Positions 7,637-18,398 of a stretch of 32,742 nt of DNA are shown piece after piece. A model generated the notes under the pieces. It saw only the letters and a program-made list of their open reading frames with translations, searched no databases and was not told the DNA's origin. Location: the NCBI GenBank assembly GCA_013115125.1, contig JABANN010000399.1, forward strand, positions 1 through 32,742. The letters run 5' to 3'. Made by a program: the position numbers and the translations under genes. Each line of letters opens with the position of its first letter. The first letter of the stretch is position 1. Source of the stretch: Perkinsus olseni. Lineage: Eukaryota; Perkinsozoa; Perkinsida.

Positions 7637-9739
7637 TCATCCGTGGATCATAGTAACAGCAACTTGAGCCAACTACAATGCACGAGGAGGGTAACTCACG
7701 ACGCCGTCGAAATGGTAGCCGCCAGCTTACCTCTAAAACAACCTCAAGGATGATGAGTATTATCACTATAACTTCCAGCTTATTGCCGTGTTCGACGTTC
7801 AATTCGTTCTGAGGGGCATTGGTCGATCAGTTTCTAGTTGGAGGCCAGATCCTCTACCTGAATCATCTCGTACATATCCTTCATGATATCAAGCTTTTGA
7901 TTCAACACATCCAGTCGCTTATGGACATCAAGATAATCTCGGCACATATCATACACTCTCTCGATGAGATCAAACTCCCTAAAAGGTGGAAGCAGTAGCA
8001 TTCGGGATACGAGCCTGCTGAGCGCCTACCAGAACACGTCTGGGGTATCCAGAATATCACTATGAAGATTTATGTTACTCCGTTGGACAAAGAGTTCACC
8101 CATCTGAAGGAAGAAAGATCTCGTTTGCAGGGCTCCTTGAGGTGCTCACTACCTTCTTTGTAACCTCCGTAATGCCGATACCTATCTTACCCGTTCGGGC
8201 TAGGTTCTCTGGAATATTCCGGGTGCCTTGGATTGTACGATCAATCGACCACTCGAACAGGTCGAGCTTCACCGATTGGCCGAAGGCGTAGCTGTATGCA
8301 AGACGCTCGTACCTTAAAGAGAAAAGGCGTAATATGAGCTGTGGTAGATTGCATGGAGATCTCACACGCCATCCGTCGAGAGACGTATATCATCATTCAC
8401 AATAGTAGACTGATGTCTCTCTTCCTCGGTCTCTTCTGTTCGGGCACACGCCGGAGTGTAACTATCATAGGGGAAAGTCAGATGAGGTGTGCAGTAATTC
8501 AAGAATGCTACACCATGTAATCATCGAAAGTCTCTGCTGCCGGTTTTCGAACATACCTGACATACGGGCATTCACGTCGATAAGAAGCTCATCGCCCTGA
8601 CGAAGCGTACGGTCGGATAACATGTAGCAGTTTCCGTCCTTCAGCAGCAGTTAGGCCCCAGAAGACGATGCATCCGAAGTCGAAGAGAAAACAGTCTAAC
8701 CTGCAGGAGACCACGATCCCCCCGACCCAGTTGCAGGATAATGCCATTCATGAGTAACATGGGGTCATTCGAGTGGTATCTACGGTTGATCATGATACGC
8801 AGCGGCGTGCTCACCAGTCAAACGTCTTCATATGAATCACCTCCGGATCGAGAACCTGCGAATACGATGATATGAGATGCGTCTCAAGCGGCATACGCTG
8901 CATACATCTAACTCCAATACTATTCCTTCCAATCCTTCGGATTCAGCAGTCGACGATAGAGGCTTCCGAGGGTTCGCAGCCTTACCACCTTAGCAACTCG
9001 TGAATGCTAGTACGATGACGCGCAAGAATCTCGTCTGACCTGTGACCATCTCCCATCTGCTAGCTATTGCTCTCAAATCTATCTTGTCACCGATGGCAAT
9101 ACTGTAAACACGCCCGGCAGACTCATCGTGCTTCCGATCTACGAATGAAATAAGCTGAATCGCCGGACAACTTCTGGCATTCTACGGCTTCGTACTACCA
9201 GTTACGTTTTTCCGCCTGCGACGTCCCGCTATAACCCCTCCAACTTGCTCTGTCTTCATCCGTGCAGCGATAACCTCGTCGGTGGTACTCACCAAGGGTA
9301 CAGCATTGACGTGGCTGAAGTGTCACAACGCTACAGGAATCCGCGTGATCTCCCGGAGCTACCTTTCACTCTGTTGGCTCTTAGGTGTACCGGCATCCGA
9401 CCGCGAGTTACCAACGTTGAAGTTGACCCCAGCCTGATCCGAACCGGGCCTCGGAGATGCTGCTTCGGAATACCGAGGTGAGGGAGGTTGCTGAAAGTTC
9501 ACGGTCCAGTCACCCGATCGACCTAAGGTAGAGGACGACTCTTCAAGGAGCCTAGGACCTCGCAGCTGGTTACTTTGATGTCGAGGAGGATGGGAATGTT
9601 CAACCTCAATATCCAACGAATGCTGGCTGACTAACGACGTTCTCCGAGATGGCTCTGCCCAGGAGGCGGGGATGAACTCCGGTGGGGTACTGCTCGCAAG
9701 AAGCCGAGCCCTCAGGTCATCTGCACGAGAGTCCGCCAT
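7637..9739 (-). CDS. RMND1/RMD1-family protein (DUF155)
   Basis: DUF155 proteins include human RMND1, a mitochondrial inner-membrane protein needed for mitochondrial translation, and yeast Rmd1/Sif2. Resolved exons are 8815-(about 8930), 8611-8700, 8512-8556, 8366-8461, 8153-8312, 8030-8103, 7858-7978, 7731-7808 and 7637-7672, all in phase. Introns are 49-58 bp, except one of 114 bp. Family marks in order: RVYSIAIGDKIDLRAIASRW, DCFLFDFGCIVFWGL, ERLAYSYAFGQSVKLDLFEW, KKMGELFVQRSNINLHSDIL, DTPDVFWEFDLIERVYD, a coiled stretch, and a C-terminal membrane helix (KLEVIVIILIILEVVLEL). The ATG at 9739 opens a serine/proline-rich N-terminal exon ending at 9363. The joints between 9363 and about 8930 are partly inferred. 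That exon is polar and not a clear mitochondrial presequence, so the location is uncertain. Confidence 0.88.
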
Positions 9740-10146
9740 GATCACAACTGCAGCGGATGAGGTATCACATCCAGGCGCTCAGTGAAGTGCGATAGCCCCT
9801 ATTAACTAAGCCAATATCGGAAGGAAATCCAACAAAACGATCCTAGCTGTGAAGCAACCAATCTTGAAGCATGGCAGCGATGAAGGCCAATGACCTCCAT
9901 CGGATGGAGGATGAGATGCAGAGCAACATTGGGTGTTCAACAAGAAGGCGGGACCACCTAGGGCTTGGCCACAGAATTTTCCGATCTAATCTTCTTCCTG
10001 ACAGAACCTGACCAACGACCTAGCCTAGGCAGAACAGTCGGCGCTCTTCGCAAGGTTAGCGACGACCATGATTCTACCATTGCCACTGACGCTGCTGTCG
10101 GAAGCATCAGCGGGGTCTGCAGACAACTGTACGAGGCATCTCAACG
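9740..10146. other. Gap between RAD54 and the RMND1-family gene
   Basis: No exon that I can support. A minus-strand frame of about 50 codons ending VRKKIRSENSVAKP (near 9960-10110) could be a spliced alternative end of RAD54, but no donor is evident. Plus-strand frames here look like chance. Confidence 0.35.
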
Positions 10147-13004
10147 CTACGGAAACAACGTGGCCAGCTGCATGGTTTGCTTCGTGAAAGGGTGGGTCTC
10201 CGAGGGTTGAGGAGCTGAGAGAATCTCCTGAACGAAAACGGTGAGTGCTGAACCCAGCAAGGGAGAGTCATCATCCTTGCCTTCGAATACATCCCACGTT
10301 GTGAGATCATCCTCCCTGTAAGTCGAGTCGTCAGAAGGGCCTCGGCAATGGAGTGTGTCTAGGGTGTCTGAGTTCGTGTCTTCCTGGAGCATGAACAAGT
10401 TCCTCCTGACAGAGGAATAAATATATTGTCATCATAGCAACACAGGGAGTCGCTTTGAGCATAGTTGGGGCGTGAGGAGCGGCATTGAGCGCCGTGTACC
10501 TCCGAGGGGTGTCTTACAGATGGGCAGCGGAGAACAAAGAAGAGCCAGCGCTTCTCCTATCAGCATCGTCCCTCGGCACGGCAGATGATGATGACGCCGA
10601 GGATGAGCTTCGACGACTAGCTGATTCTTCACGTACACTGTCATCTTGCACGACTAGTTCGCTGAGGCTATCCTTCTTCATCTGCCGCTGATATATCTTC
10701 TCCTCAATGGTGCCTAGCAGCTGGTAGTACCCGCCGGGTACTGGAGAACAATGAGGGGTTGCGCAACTCCACCTGTAGAGAGGAGTCTATATATCCAGCA
10801 TGTCTTGGTTTGACCATCTCTCCATATCCTAGCCATAGCTTGCCTATCATTGGCTGGATTCCAATCCGGGTCGAACATGATAAGCCGGTTCCCGCCTACG
10901 AGGCAGCACAGTAATAGTGATAACAGCCCAGATCTCTACCGAGGACCTATGAGATTCAACCCACAGCCGCCCGCCTTCGATGAAAGTAGGAATACAAAAG
11001 CATCAGCCTTCGGATCATTGAAGGTTGACACTAGAGAGTGCCGTTTTTTCACCTGACCACGTCAGCAGGGCTGCTTCCCCGAGAAGATCCACAGAAGGAG
11101 TGTCTACCCCGATGCTGCCATCGAGACGGATAACCGGCCACCCTTCCTCTTGGCACATCCTCTGCAGCAGATCGATTGTCTGAGTGTAATTGGATATGAC
11201 GACAACCCGGTCAGAGTTGCGTCCGCCAGTGGTCCTCAAGGTTCGGAGGAAATGGTACACCAAGGAGAATTTCGCTGAAGCTGATACTCTGAAGAAGGAG
11301 GGGTATTGCGAATCCTGCGACGCTGACTCAGCCCCTACATCACTTTATCCCCTCTATTCCGTCCCGATTCCTTAGCCGCTCGAGTGAGCTCATCCAGCTC
11401 GGTGAAGACGCTATCCGCTGCTTCAAAGCCCTTCTCGCATCGTTTATCGAACCGTCGAATGAGAGAAGGATGATTACATAACTTGGTCAAGCTTTGTATC
11501 AGAGACAATACGTTCTTGCCAACTTTGCCTCGGCTGGCAGACTTAGCAACAGTCGTCTTGACACAATCACTGCTTATGAATGCTTTGTATAGCTGAGTCT
11601 GGATATCGCTAAGTCGCACAAATGCCACCAGAATATGTTTCGGTGGCAGTACCTAAGACAATGGAATTTAGAGTGTTTATGGACGACACTCACTTTTGCT
11701 AACAGAGCATTGGTTCTGCGGAGGATGAACTTGTTGCTCATATCACTCAGCTCAGCTAACCGTTCATCAGCTAGAGCCTTCTCTTCTGCTGACGCTCCAG
11801 GCTCTCTGCCTCGACTGATTGGGTTAGCGAATCGCTTCCGGAAACTGTTGCGGCCTTTCTCCTCACCCAGACAAGGATTCGCTAAGGTAATCATAGCGAA
11901 GAACTCGTCAAGATCATTCTGTATAGGTGTGCCCGATAGAAGAAGTCTCTTTCGTGTTCGCAGCCCATTGATGCATACAGCTGTTCTCGTACGGTCATTC
12001 TTCAGGCGGTGCGCCTCATCACACACCAGCAATCCAATGGGGCAGTCAGCGAGGAGTTCACAGTGATTTCTGAAAGTCTCATAGGAGGCAATCAGGACTC
12101 GCATCTCTCGATTATACCTAAAGGGAAGTAGATGCGAGGAGGCTTCAAGGTGTTGGGACCCACAGGAATCCAGTGAAGGCACCAATGACTTTCTCACGCT
12201 GACTTTCTGCAACAGCGCAAACCTTGACGCTATCACCGAGCCACTTGCCGAACTCGGCCTCCCAGTTCTTCACCAATGCTGCAGGGCATATCACTAGAGC
12301 TCTGCCAAGTTAGGCTCCGTCACACGATACGATGAGTAACTATACCTTTCTATAGCCGGGCCACGATTCCTGACTGTATTGGCGGTAAGGAGGGTCCAAA
12401 CTAGTGTTACGGATTGTAAGGTCTTCCCTAAACCCATATCGTCCGCTAGTATACAGCCTTCACCATCGAAGTCCTCGATGAGGCCCATTAGACAGTTAAA
12501 TACGAATTGGACGCCTTGCCTGAAATGGTCATCATAGCGAGTATCAACGCGTGTATGTCATCACCTTTGATGATCCCTCAAGACACCCGACAGGCGCGGG
12601 TCAACGACAACTTCATGGCCATTCTCTGCACGCCACAGTACAAGTCGATGCTCATCATTCACAGATTTCTCGATCTGTTTTGAAGACCCATCATCAAGAT
12701 CACTGTCCCCACTCTGAGGCTGCGGTTTGTATCGTAGAATAGATTCAGTCCCATACCGCCGCCTGCATCCTAGGGTCTTCCTCCGCCCAGCAATACTCTG
12801 CTGCGCAGCGATATTTTCCGCAACATCCTCACGCCTTAGGGGGCACTTGAAGGGAGCCTTCAAGACGTCGTACTCAGTACCATCCACAAATAGCATTGGC
12901 ATGATTGGTGCTCGTATGAGTACGATGCTGGTGGACGCCTGACCATCTTCCGGCGACCCAGAATTGCCTTCAGTGACGAAGCCCACTTGGAAGGAACGTC
13001 TCAT
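10147..13004 (-). CDS. RAD54: RAD54 recombination DNA translocase (Swi2/Snf2 ATPase)
   Basis: RAD54 works with Rad51 in homologous recombination, remodelling duplex DNA by ATP-driven translocation. Ten exons join with exact phase to give 784 aa: 12565-13004, 12346-12519, 12164-12301, 11694-12117, 11339-11652, 11108-11288, 10947-11052, 10773-10895, 10518-10713 and 10147-10405. Human RAD54L has 747 aa. Motifs in order: [17 protein letters not shown], Walker [29 protein letters not shown] box [115 protein letters not shown] and [11 protein letters not shown]. The tail [17 protein letters not shown] matches the RAD54-specific C-terminal block and separates it from other Snf2 enzymes. Introns are 41-59 bp, except the last at 112 bp. 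Confidence 0.95.
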
Positions 13005-13224
13005 TGTGGAGGGTCACACTTAGCTGAGGCGACCCATATTGCATCCCATATTGAGTGATCGATCACTATAACGCAAAGGCCATGATATAGAAATGAAATC
13101 TAGTGAAGATTGACAAAACATAGTTTATAGAACCACTCGTCAGGATCGCATCCCTCTAGGAACCACTATCGGGGCATGTAGTGATTGGATACATGAAAGT
13201 ACTACGCCAAGCAAGGTCAGAACC

Positions 13225-13711
13225 TCAATTGGAAGCTACAGCTGGAGCATCATGGTGACGGGCTCCCTGCGGCCTGAAGACCACATGCGGGACAGTGGTG
13301 AGGAATACGGGAAGACAGCTTACTTTCCTCGTCTCCAGTTATGATACCCCGCACGATAGTTCGAGCGAGTCACGTGGATTTCAGTGGGATCATCGGCCTG
13401 GTCCATGACTGCTCTTTCGAGGAGCATGCGCGACACATTAGCAAGAACCTTGAAGGCCTCTAGCATGAAGCCAAATACAGCGGGAGTAAGCTACATCATG
13501 TATCTCTCCCTTCGCACCCTTATGACCACCCTTACGCCAATTCATATAGTCATCTCTATACATGCCCAAGGCCTTGAGCTCCTGTGAGAAATCTGTAGGA
13601 GAAAAGGCGATGACGGGACCCTCCTCCAGCTGGACTCAGGTAGCTACTACCAGGAAGGTTGGCAACGTCTTCTTTCGTTGGCGGGGGGCGCTCGGAAGGT
13701 GTCGTAGCCAT
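13225..13711 (-). CDS. Small unrecognised protein, or C-terminal extension of the nucleotidase
   Basis: From ATG at 13709-13711 (MATTPSERPPP) a spliced model gives 113 aa. It contains DVANLPDFSQELKALGMY, DDYMNWRKGGHKGAKGEI, AFKVLANVSRMLLERAVMDQ and HVTRSNYRAGYHNWRRGK, and ends DAPAVASN with TGA at 13225-13227. Introns are about 50-57 bp and phases agree; the last intron is 13274-13323. No family is recognised; it is basic, with no signal peptide or membrane segment. The exon containing the ATG starts at 13737 after a good TTTCAG acceptor. It is also in phase with the donor at 13802 ending the nucleotidase exon, so the two may be one protein. Alternatively that acceptor receives the spliced leader, and the ATG 26 nt downstream starts a separate gene. 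Confidence 0.55.
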
Positions 13712-13802
13712 CGACACCAGGGAGGCCGAGGACCACTCTGAAACGGGATTATTACGCTTGCTGCGATACTTGTGAATGTCAAGAGGAGTTGCGACGGCTT
13801 AC

Positions 13803-14718
13803 CCCCAGCCAATAGACTGCTCAGTCCAGCACGGCTTCTAGACATTCCAAGAGGTAGCTTAGCCGCAACATCCTCTGCAACTTTCCTGTATCCCACACGC
13901 TCCAATGCCCGCGATAAAACACGTCTCCAGTCTTCCCAGTTATCCAAGCGGTACCTTGAAGAATCCTGTGAGCCAACGAAGCCCGCAGGGCCGTGAACAT
14001 ATACCTTCCATCCGGAGGAATATCCGAGTTATACGGAGCAGTGAATAAAACATGTTCCCATGCTGGATACTCCGAGCCCGTAATGTATGGTTTATCATCT
14101 ATCAAGACGTCACCGCGTATCCTAGTCTTATCCGATGTGATGATAAGCCTCTTCAGCCACCTGGTCAGTACGGCTGTTGGGAGGACGTCGCTTATGAATA
14201 GGCTTACTCGTCTCCGAGCCTTTCCTTCACCCATTGAGCCTTCTCCTGATGACAGAAACTGGATGCGAGGATAGGTGAAGTGCACAGAAGGAGCGACACA
14301 CCTATGGATAGGTAGCAAGTTCTAACGCTTCCTGGATCGCCAATACTACCAGGCAGGGCTCCCATCTCACGGATGGCGTCCAAGCTCCCTGGCATTGCAG
14401 GGAGGCTTGCAAAGAATCCCTTAGAACAAAAAAGGTCTGTAGCTTGCTTTTTATATCTACGCCATGAAGAGCTCAGATCGAGCACTGCCTGCCTCCTTTA
14501 CTTTGCCGGAACACATAACTCCATTGCGTAGCTTTTGCTCCTATCAATGTCGCTACGTTGGCCCCAGGCGGCTCCTGAGGAGAGCAATGAAAGCGTGTCC
14601 AGCCTACACGATGTGCGCTACTGAATCCACTGTCCCAGTCCACCACGCAGCCATCCATATCTAGAAGTATGCAGATAGGAGAGAGGGTGCGAGCGATGGA
14701 AGCGTAGCGATCATTCAT
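13803..14718 (-). CDS. 5'(3')-deoxyribonucleotidase (NT5C family, HAD superfamily)
   Basis: These enzymes remove phosphate from deoxyribonucleoside monophosphates and limit dNTP pools. The spliced protein has HAD motif I ILLDMDGCVVDWDSGF (nucleophile and acid-base aspartates in DMDG), then KGFFASLPAMPGSLDAIREM, motif II LLLCTSPIL, a motif III lysine in LIITSDKTRIRGDVLIDDKP (with the motif IV aspartates in DVLIDDK), and EYPAWEHVLFTAPYN, RLDNWEDWRRVL. Order and spacing match NT5C/NT5M. Introns of about 35-53 bp were placed in phase, for example after AHR, PAK, LPG, GDE and DGR. The start is ATG 14716-14718, preceded by AG and only 57 bp from the stop of the upstream gene. The 3' end is open: reading on without splicing stops at 13636 in poor sequence, whereas splicing at 13802 runs into the next entry. 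Confidence 0.88.
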
Positions 14719-14774
14719 ACCTGCCACCGCACTTCTGAATCTGTTTGCAGACAGAAGCACGGCTAGGCCCCTAT

Positions 14775-16625
14775 CTATGGAGTACAATCGAGGGTTAGGT
14801 GTTCCTTCGCGTGTTCCTCAGCCCTCAACCCCATCTCGGATCTGAGTTGAGGATTATCAGCTACTTCTGCCATTGCCTTGACAAAGCCATCCTCGTCATC
14901 GGGATCGATGATCTAATGGAGGCGTCGACTGAAGAAGCTTGAATCGATTGGCTCCCACTCACATAACCATGCTCTCCGTGGGTTAGCATCTCCGGAATGC
15001 CTGCAATTCCGGTCGTGATGACTGGCAGGCGTCTGAGCATTGCTTCAGGCAAGACCTACAGATAAGGAAAGCCACGATTGGCCCCATAACCACTTAGGAG
15101 GCGAGCTGCTCACTAACGGGGTGACCTCATTGACTGAGGCAAATACTAAAGCATCGGCCGCCCTATAGTATCTAAGAAGGCGAACTAACCATGGAAAATG
15201 AGGTCCGTGCTTTGAGTGTTACGAATCAGGATCACTAGTAACATCATGTAAAGATATTCTTGGATCGTCTGCTATGGCCTCCTCGACCTGTAGCATAGTC
15301 GTATAGTTCAGCTAGGGAGTCTAAGACATGTTGTATTACCTCATTCACGTACTCGATCTCATAGTCTCTAATACGACGGACACCCACGATAACAAGTCGA
15401 ACCTAAGTTATTGAGGTGAGCCGCGACGTCTGGTGTCATACAATCGATGAATGATACCCGACAAAGCACTACATCTGGCCTATCTCCGGCAAACTTCTTA
15501 AATAGCTTGACAACTGTAACTTGGTTTTTTCTCGGGCATACGATTCCCATGCACAGAAAAGTGCATACCACGGATGAATCCTTCGAGGATGGGTATGCTG
15601 CAGATGAGAGTCTTGGATCAGGCACCCCAACATAGCTGAAAAAAAGGGAACGTGAACATGTATTATCCGATACAGCAGAGTAATACACAATTTGTTTCGG
15701 GCACTTTATCGGGTAAACATCGGCTTGTGCTTTACAGACGCAAATGACCATACTACAGACCTGCAATACGCTATAGACTGTGAGTTCCAACGATGAGATC
15801 ATAATCACTTGTAGCGCATGATCCACGGTGGATGCATCCATAAATGTGACCTTACGAGCTGCCAACTCTCGGACCTGCAAGCCCGCGGTACGACCTCATG
15901 AAGCAGAGCAATACTGTTGATCCAGTCATACTACCAGCATATCCCTCGGCCACCACTCGTGTAGAATCCACATGTGGGGTATGCCACGATTGGCAAGATC
16001 TACTACTACATGAGCTGTCATTATTGTGTTACATACCACAAGTCTAACATCTCTAATATAACCTAAGGGCAGGTGTTTCCAGATCGGAGGATATTGAATA
16101 GTTACGAAGTAGGGAATCTAATGAGCCAATCCTAACGGCACAACCAGCTGCCTGAAATAGTTTCTCAAAAGGGCCAGAACTCGGAGAGAGCACCTGAGAA
16201 ATTACCACCCGGGACAACAGAATGAGGCCACCTCACAATACCATAATATTGCCATTATAAAAACCACCGTTGACCATATTCAGTAACACCTGATTGGCCC
16301 CCGATACAGCAAAGTTCTGCGTGACAATGAGACATGTACCATACATAGCGTTAGACAAGTGCACAAACTGCCAAGGCGCAATTGATACTCTAATCCACTC
16401 GAATACAAGAAGATATTCAGCACTTCTCCTGAGAGCTCTTGAAGGCACAATAATCACGAAGTCCCAGGCCCCTTACCAATAATTTATCAGAAAAGCAACA
16501 AGATCTGTAGTAGACAGAAACCGTTGTAGATTCCGAGCCGACTCTTCCAAGTTTGGAAGAGCGGCACAAGCAATAAAGCTCTACTAAACAACTCTTTACG
16601 AGACTCGCCGAGCGAGAACTGCCAT
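14775..16625 (-). CDS. Glycosyltransferase, GT4 / group 1 family
   Basis: GT-B fold retaining sugar transferases of this family use nucleotide-sugar donors; the acceptor here is unknown. The spliced protein has the N-terminal GT4 start YGTCLIVTQNFAVSGANQVL, LSPSSGPFEKLFQAAGCAVR, RDVRLVVCNTIMTAHVVVDL, HEWWPRDML, the linker KQIVYVGVPDPRL, the C-domain start FLCMGIVCPRKNQVTVVKLF, VRLVIVGVRRIRDY, RYYRAADALVFASVNEVTPL, and the donor-site block LPEAMLRRLPVITTGIAGIP EMLTHGEHGYIIDPDDEDGF. It ends HLTLDCTP with TAG at 14775-14777. The usual ExFGxxxxE is here NEVTPLVLPEA, keeping both acidic residues. About ten introns of roughly 40-60 bp fit in phase. The start (ATG 16623-16625) depends on a tentative 39-bp first intron. 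There is no signal peptide or membrane anchor. Confidence 0.85.
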
Positions 16626-16758
16626 CAACAATATGATGACGAAGAAACTAAATTAGTAGTAGCCACCGCAGCCAGCTGATACCCAAGAGGGCAGAGCTAG
16701 CACGTCTGCAGGGGATAGCTATACGCAGTCTCAGAGCAGACGTGATTTTGCATTATAA

Positions 16759-18051
16759 TTAATTACCGAAGGAAAGATCACGGAAAGGATCCTCAGCAGA
16801 GGTATCATTCATAGTGATCTCACCACGGATATTAACACCAAAGTTCGTATTAATGTCGGAAGTCTTCATACCAGCACCCAACATGTAACTGAGCTTCGTT
16901 ACAGCAGCCTCGGGAGTCATATCACCGCCGCTGATGACACCGAGATCGAGAAGCTGAGCTCCAGCGGCATAATCGGCAAGCTCAACGACACCACGAAGAA
17001 CTTGGGATACGGCAACAACTGGCACATCAAGGTTCTGGCACTTGATAAGGAAGTTGGTGAAAGCAGGCTGGTTAGAGGGAGCATCACCAGTACCGTACAA
17101 CATAAGGACGACACCCTTGACAGCCTCAGGCGAGAGAGACTCGAAGCTGGTGAGACCTGGGATGACTCTGATGGGAAGGATGGAAGACTCCATGTTAGAC
17201 TGGACAGCGAAGGGACCAGTGGGAGCAGGAAGCATGAGTTCCTTATCGAATGCAAGACCGACACCCATAGTGGCGAGATAAGGGTACTTGGGGGACTCGA
17301 AGGCCTCGATAGCACCACTATCGATCTTGACAGCACGAGTTCCGCGGATGAGCTCAGTGTCGAAGAAGATGCTAACTTCAGGGACAGTATAGAGACCAGC
17401 GAGCATGATGGAAATGATCATATTCCTTCTGGCATCACTATGGGGCTCATCAAAGGCAAGAATGGAACCAGTGATGATAACACTCTTAGAAAGGTTCGAG
17501 AACATGTAGTCAAGAGCACTGGAGGAGTAGGCCATGGTATCAGTTCCATGGAGAATGACGAAGCCATCATAGTCCGCATAGTGGTCGTCTATAGTCTTCG
17601 TCATTTGTGCCCAGTTAGCAGGGGACATATCGGAACTATCAATGAGGTTCTCATACTCGATCACATCGAAGTCGGGCATACCGGGAGCCTGGAGCTCGGG
17701 AAGGTTATTGAGCTGCTCGGTAAGATATCCGGGGACGGGATGAAGGGTACCGTTAGCGTAGGGCTTCATACCAATAGTACCACCGGTATATATAACGAGA
17801 ACCTTCCCAGGTGCGTGTCTCTCCATAGGACTGTAGACGGGCCTCAGGACCTCATCATCACAGTCGGCACCCTCAGTGGGTTGGAAACAGAAACCCTTCC
17901 CCTTCTGGTAGAAACCATAGCAAGCACCATCCTCCTGGGGATAAGATCCGAACTTGGAGAAATGGCAAGGGGAATAGGAGTCACACAACTCCTGGCACCA
18001 CTCGGCGGAAGCGGCACCAATCAAAGAGAGAGCGAAGAGAGAAAAACGCAT
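16759..18051 (-). CDS. Secreted L-asparaginase, bacterial type I-like, no introns
   Basis: Hydrolyses L-asparagine to aspartate and ammonia. The 430-aa frame starts at ATG 18049-18051 with a signal peptide (MRFSLFALSLIGAASA, cleavage after ASA). A region with six cysteines follows (WCQELC ... CYGFYQKGKGFC ... DC), then a full type I asparaginase domain close to E. coli AnsA in order: VIYTGGTIGM (nucleophile Thr), DSSDMSPANW, YDGFVILHGTDTMAY (Thr-Asp pair), VIITGSILAF, LIRGTRAVKIDSGAIEAFES, LMLYGTGDAP, and LGVISGGDMTPEAAVTKLSY. The TGSQ of the family is TGSI here. It is the only gene of known family here without introns. Its codons are strongly biased (AAC, TTC, AAG, GAG), enough to leave a long antisense open frame. 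This fits high expression, retroposition or transfer; the signal peptide points to a role outside the cell or in the vacuole. Confidence 0.95.
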   Translation of the reverse strand: MRFSLFALSLIGAASAEWCQELCDSYSPCHFSKFGSYPQEDGACYGFYQKGKGFCFQPTEGADCDDEVLRPVYSPMERHAPGKVLVIYTGGTIGMKPYANGTLHPVPGYLTEQLNNLPELQAPGMPDFDVIEYENLIDSSDMSPANWAQMTKTIDDHYADYDGFVILHGTDTMAYSSSALDYMFSNLSKSVIITGSILAFDEPHSDARRNMIISIMLAGLYTVPEVSIFFDTELIRGTRAVKIDSGAIEAFESPKYPYLATMGVGLAFDKELMLPAPTGPFAVQSNMESSILPIRVIPGLTSFESLSPEAVKGVVLMLYGTGDAPSNQPAFTNFLIKCQNLDVPVVAVSQVLRGVVELADYAAGAQLLDLGVISGGDMTPEAAVTKLSYMLGAGMKTSDINTNFGVNIRGEITMNDTSAEDPFRDLSFGN

Positions 18052-18398
18052 CCCGATCGTTATAAATGAATAAACTGAGATCACACAGAATGGATTGTAT
18101 TATCTACGCATAACAGACTGCGCCCATAACAGACTTATTTTCTGTGCTTAATGACAAAATGATCGCGAGATGACGAACACCGCGAAGGGTAAAGGACAAC
18201 AGCCCGCACAGCGAGTCTCTCGAACTTAGCTAAGCTCCTACAGGTCTATCACGCTGTAGGCATTCCTCTGGAGACAATCACACAAAACAAAGGCTCACGG
18301 AACAACAACGCGACCCTCACTCTAAGAAACAGCGCATTCTACTAATGACCAAGATATAAACGTTATTGGCTGTCGTCGGCGTTATCAGCCGGCGTGCC
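18052..18398. other. Gap of 347 bp between Aquarius and the asparaginase
   Basis: No gene seen. Being the 5' flank of the intron-free asparaginase, it should hold that gene's leader acceptor. Candidate AG sites exist, but none stands out. Confidence 0.4.

Noticed and set aside
7660-7675. Ten-base match to the SL exon (TTGGCTCAAG) after a TAG, as a retroposed SL relic
   Set aside because: It falls at the start of the final RMND1-family exon, in phase and coding the expected C-terminus; one ten-base match in the window is plausible by chance.
11635-12066. 143-codon plus-strand frame inside RAD54
   Set aside because: Antisense shadow of the conserved helicase exon 11694-12117.
17002-18069. 355-codon open frame on the plus strand across the asparaginase gene
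   Set aside because: It is exactly antisense to the asparaginase, with low-complexity protein composition. It exists because biased codons on the other strand leave few antisense stops.
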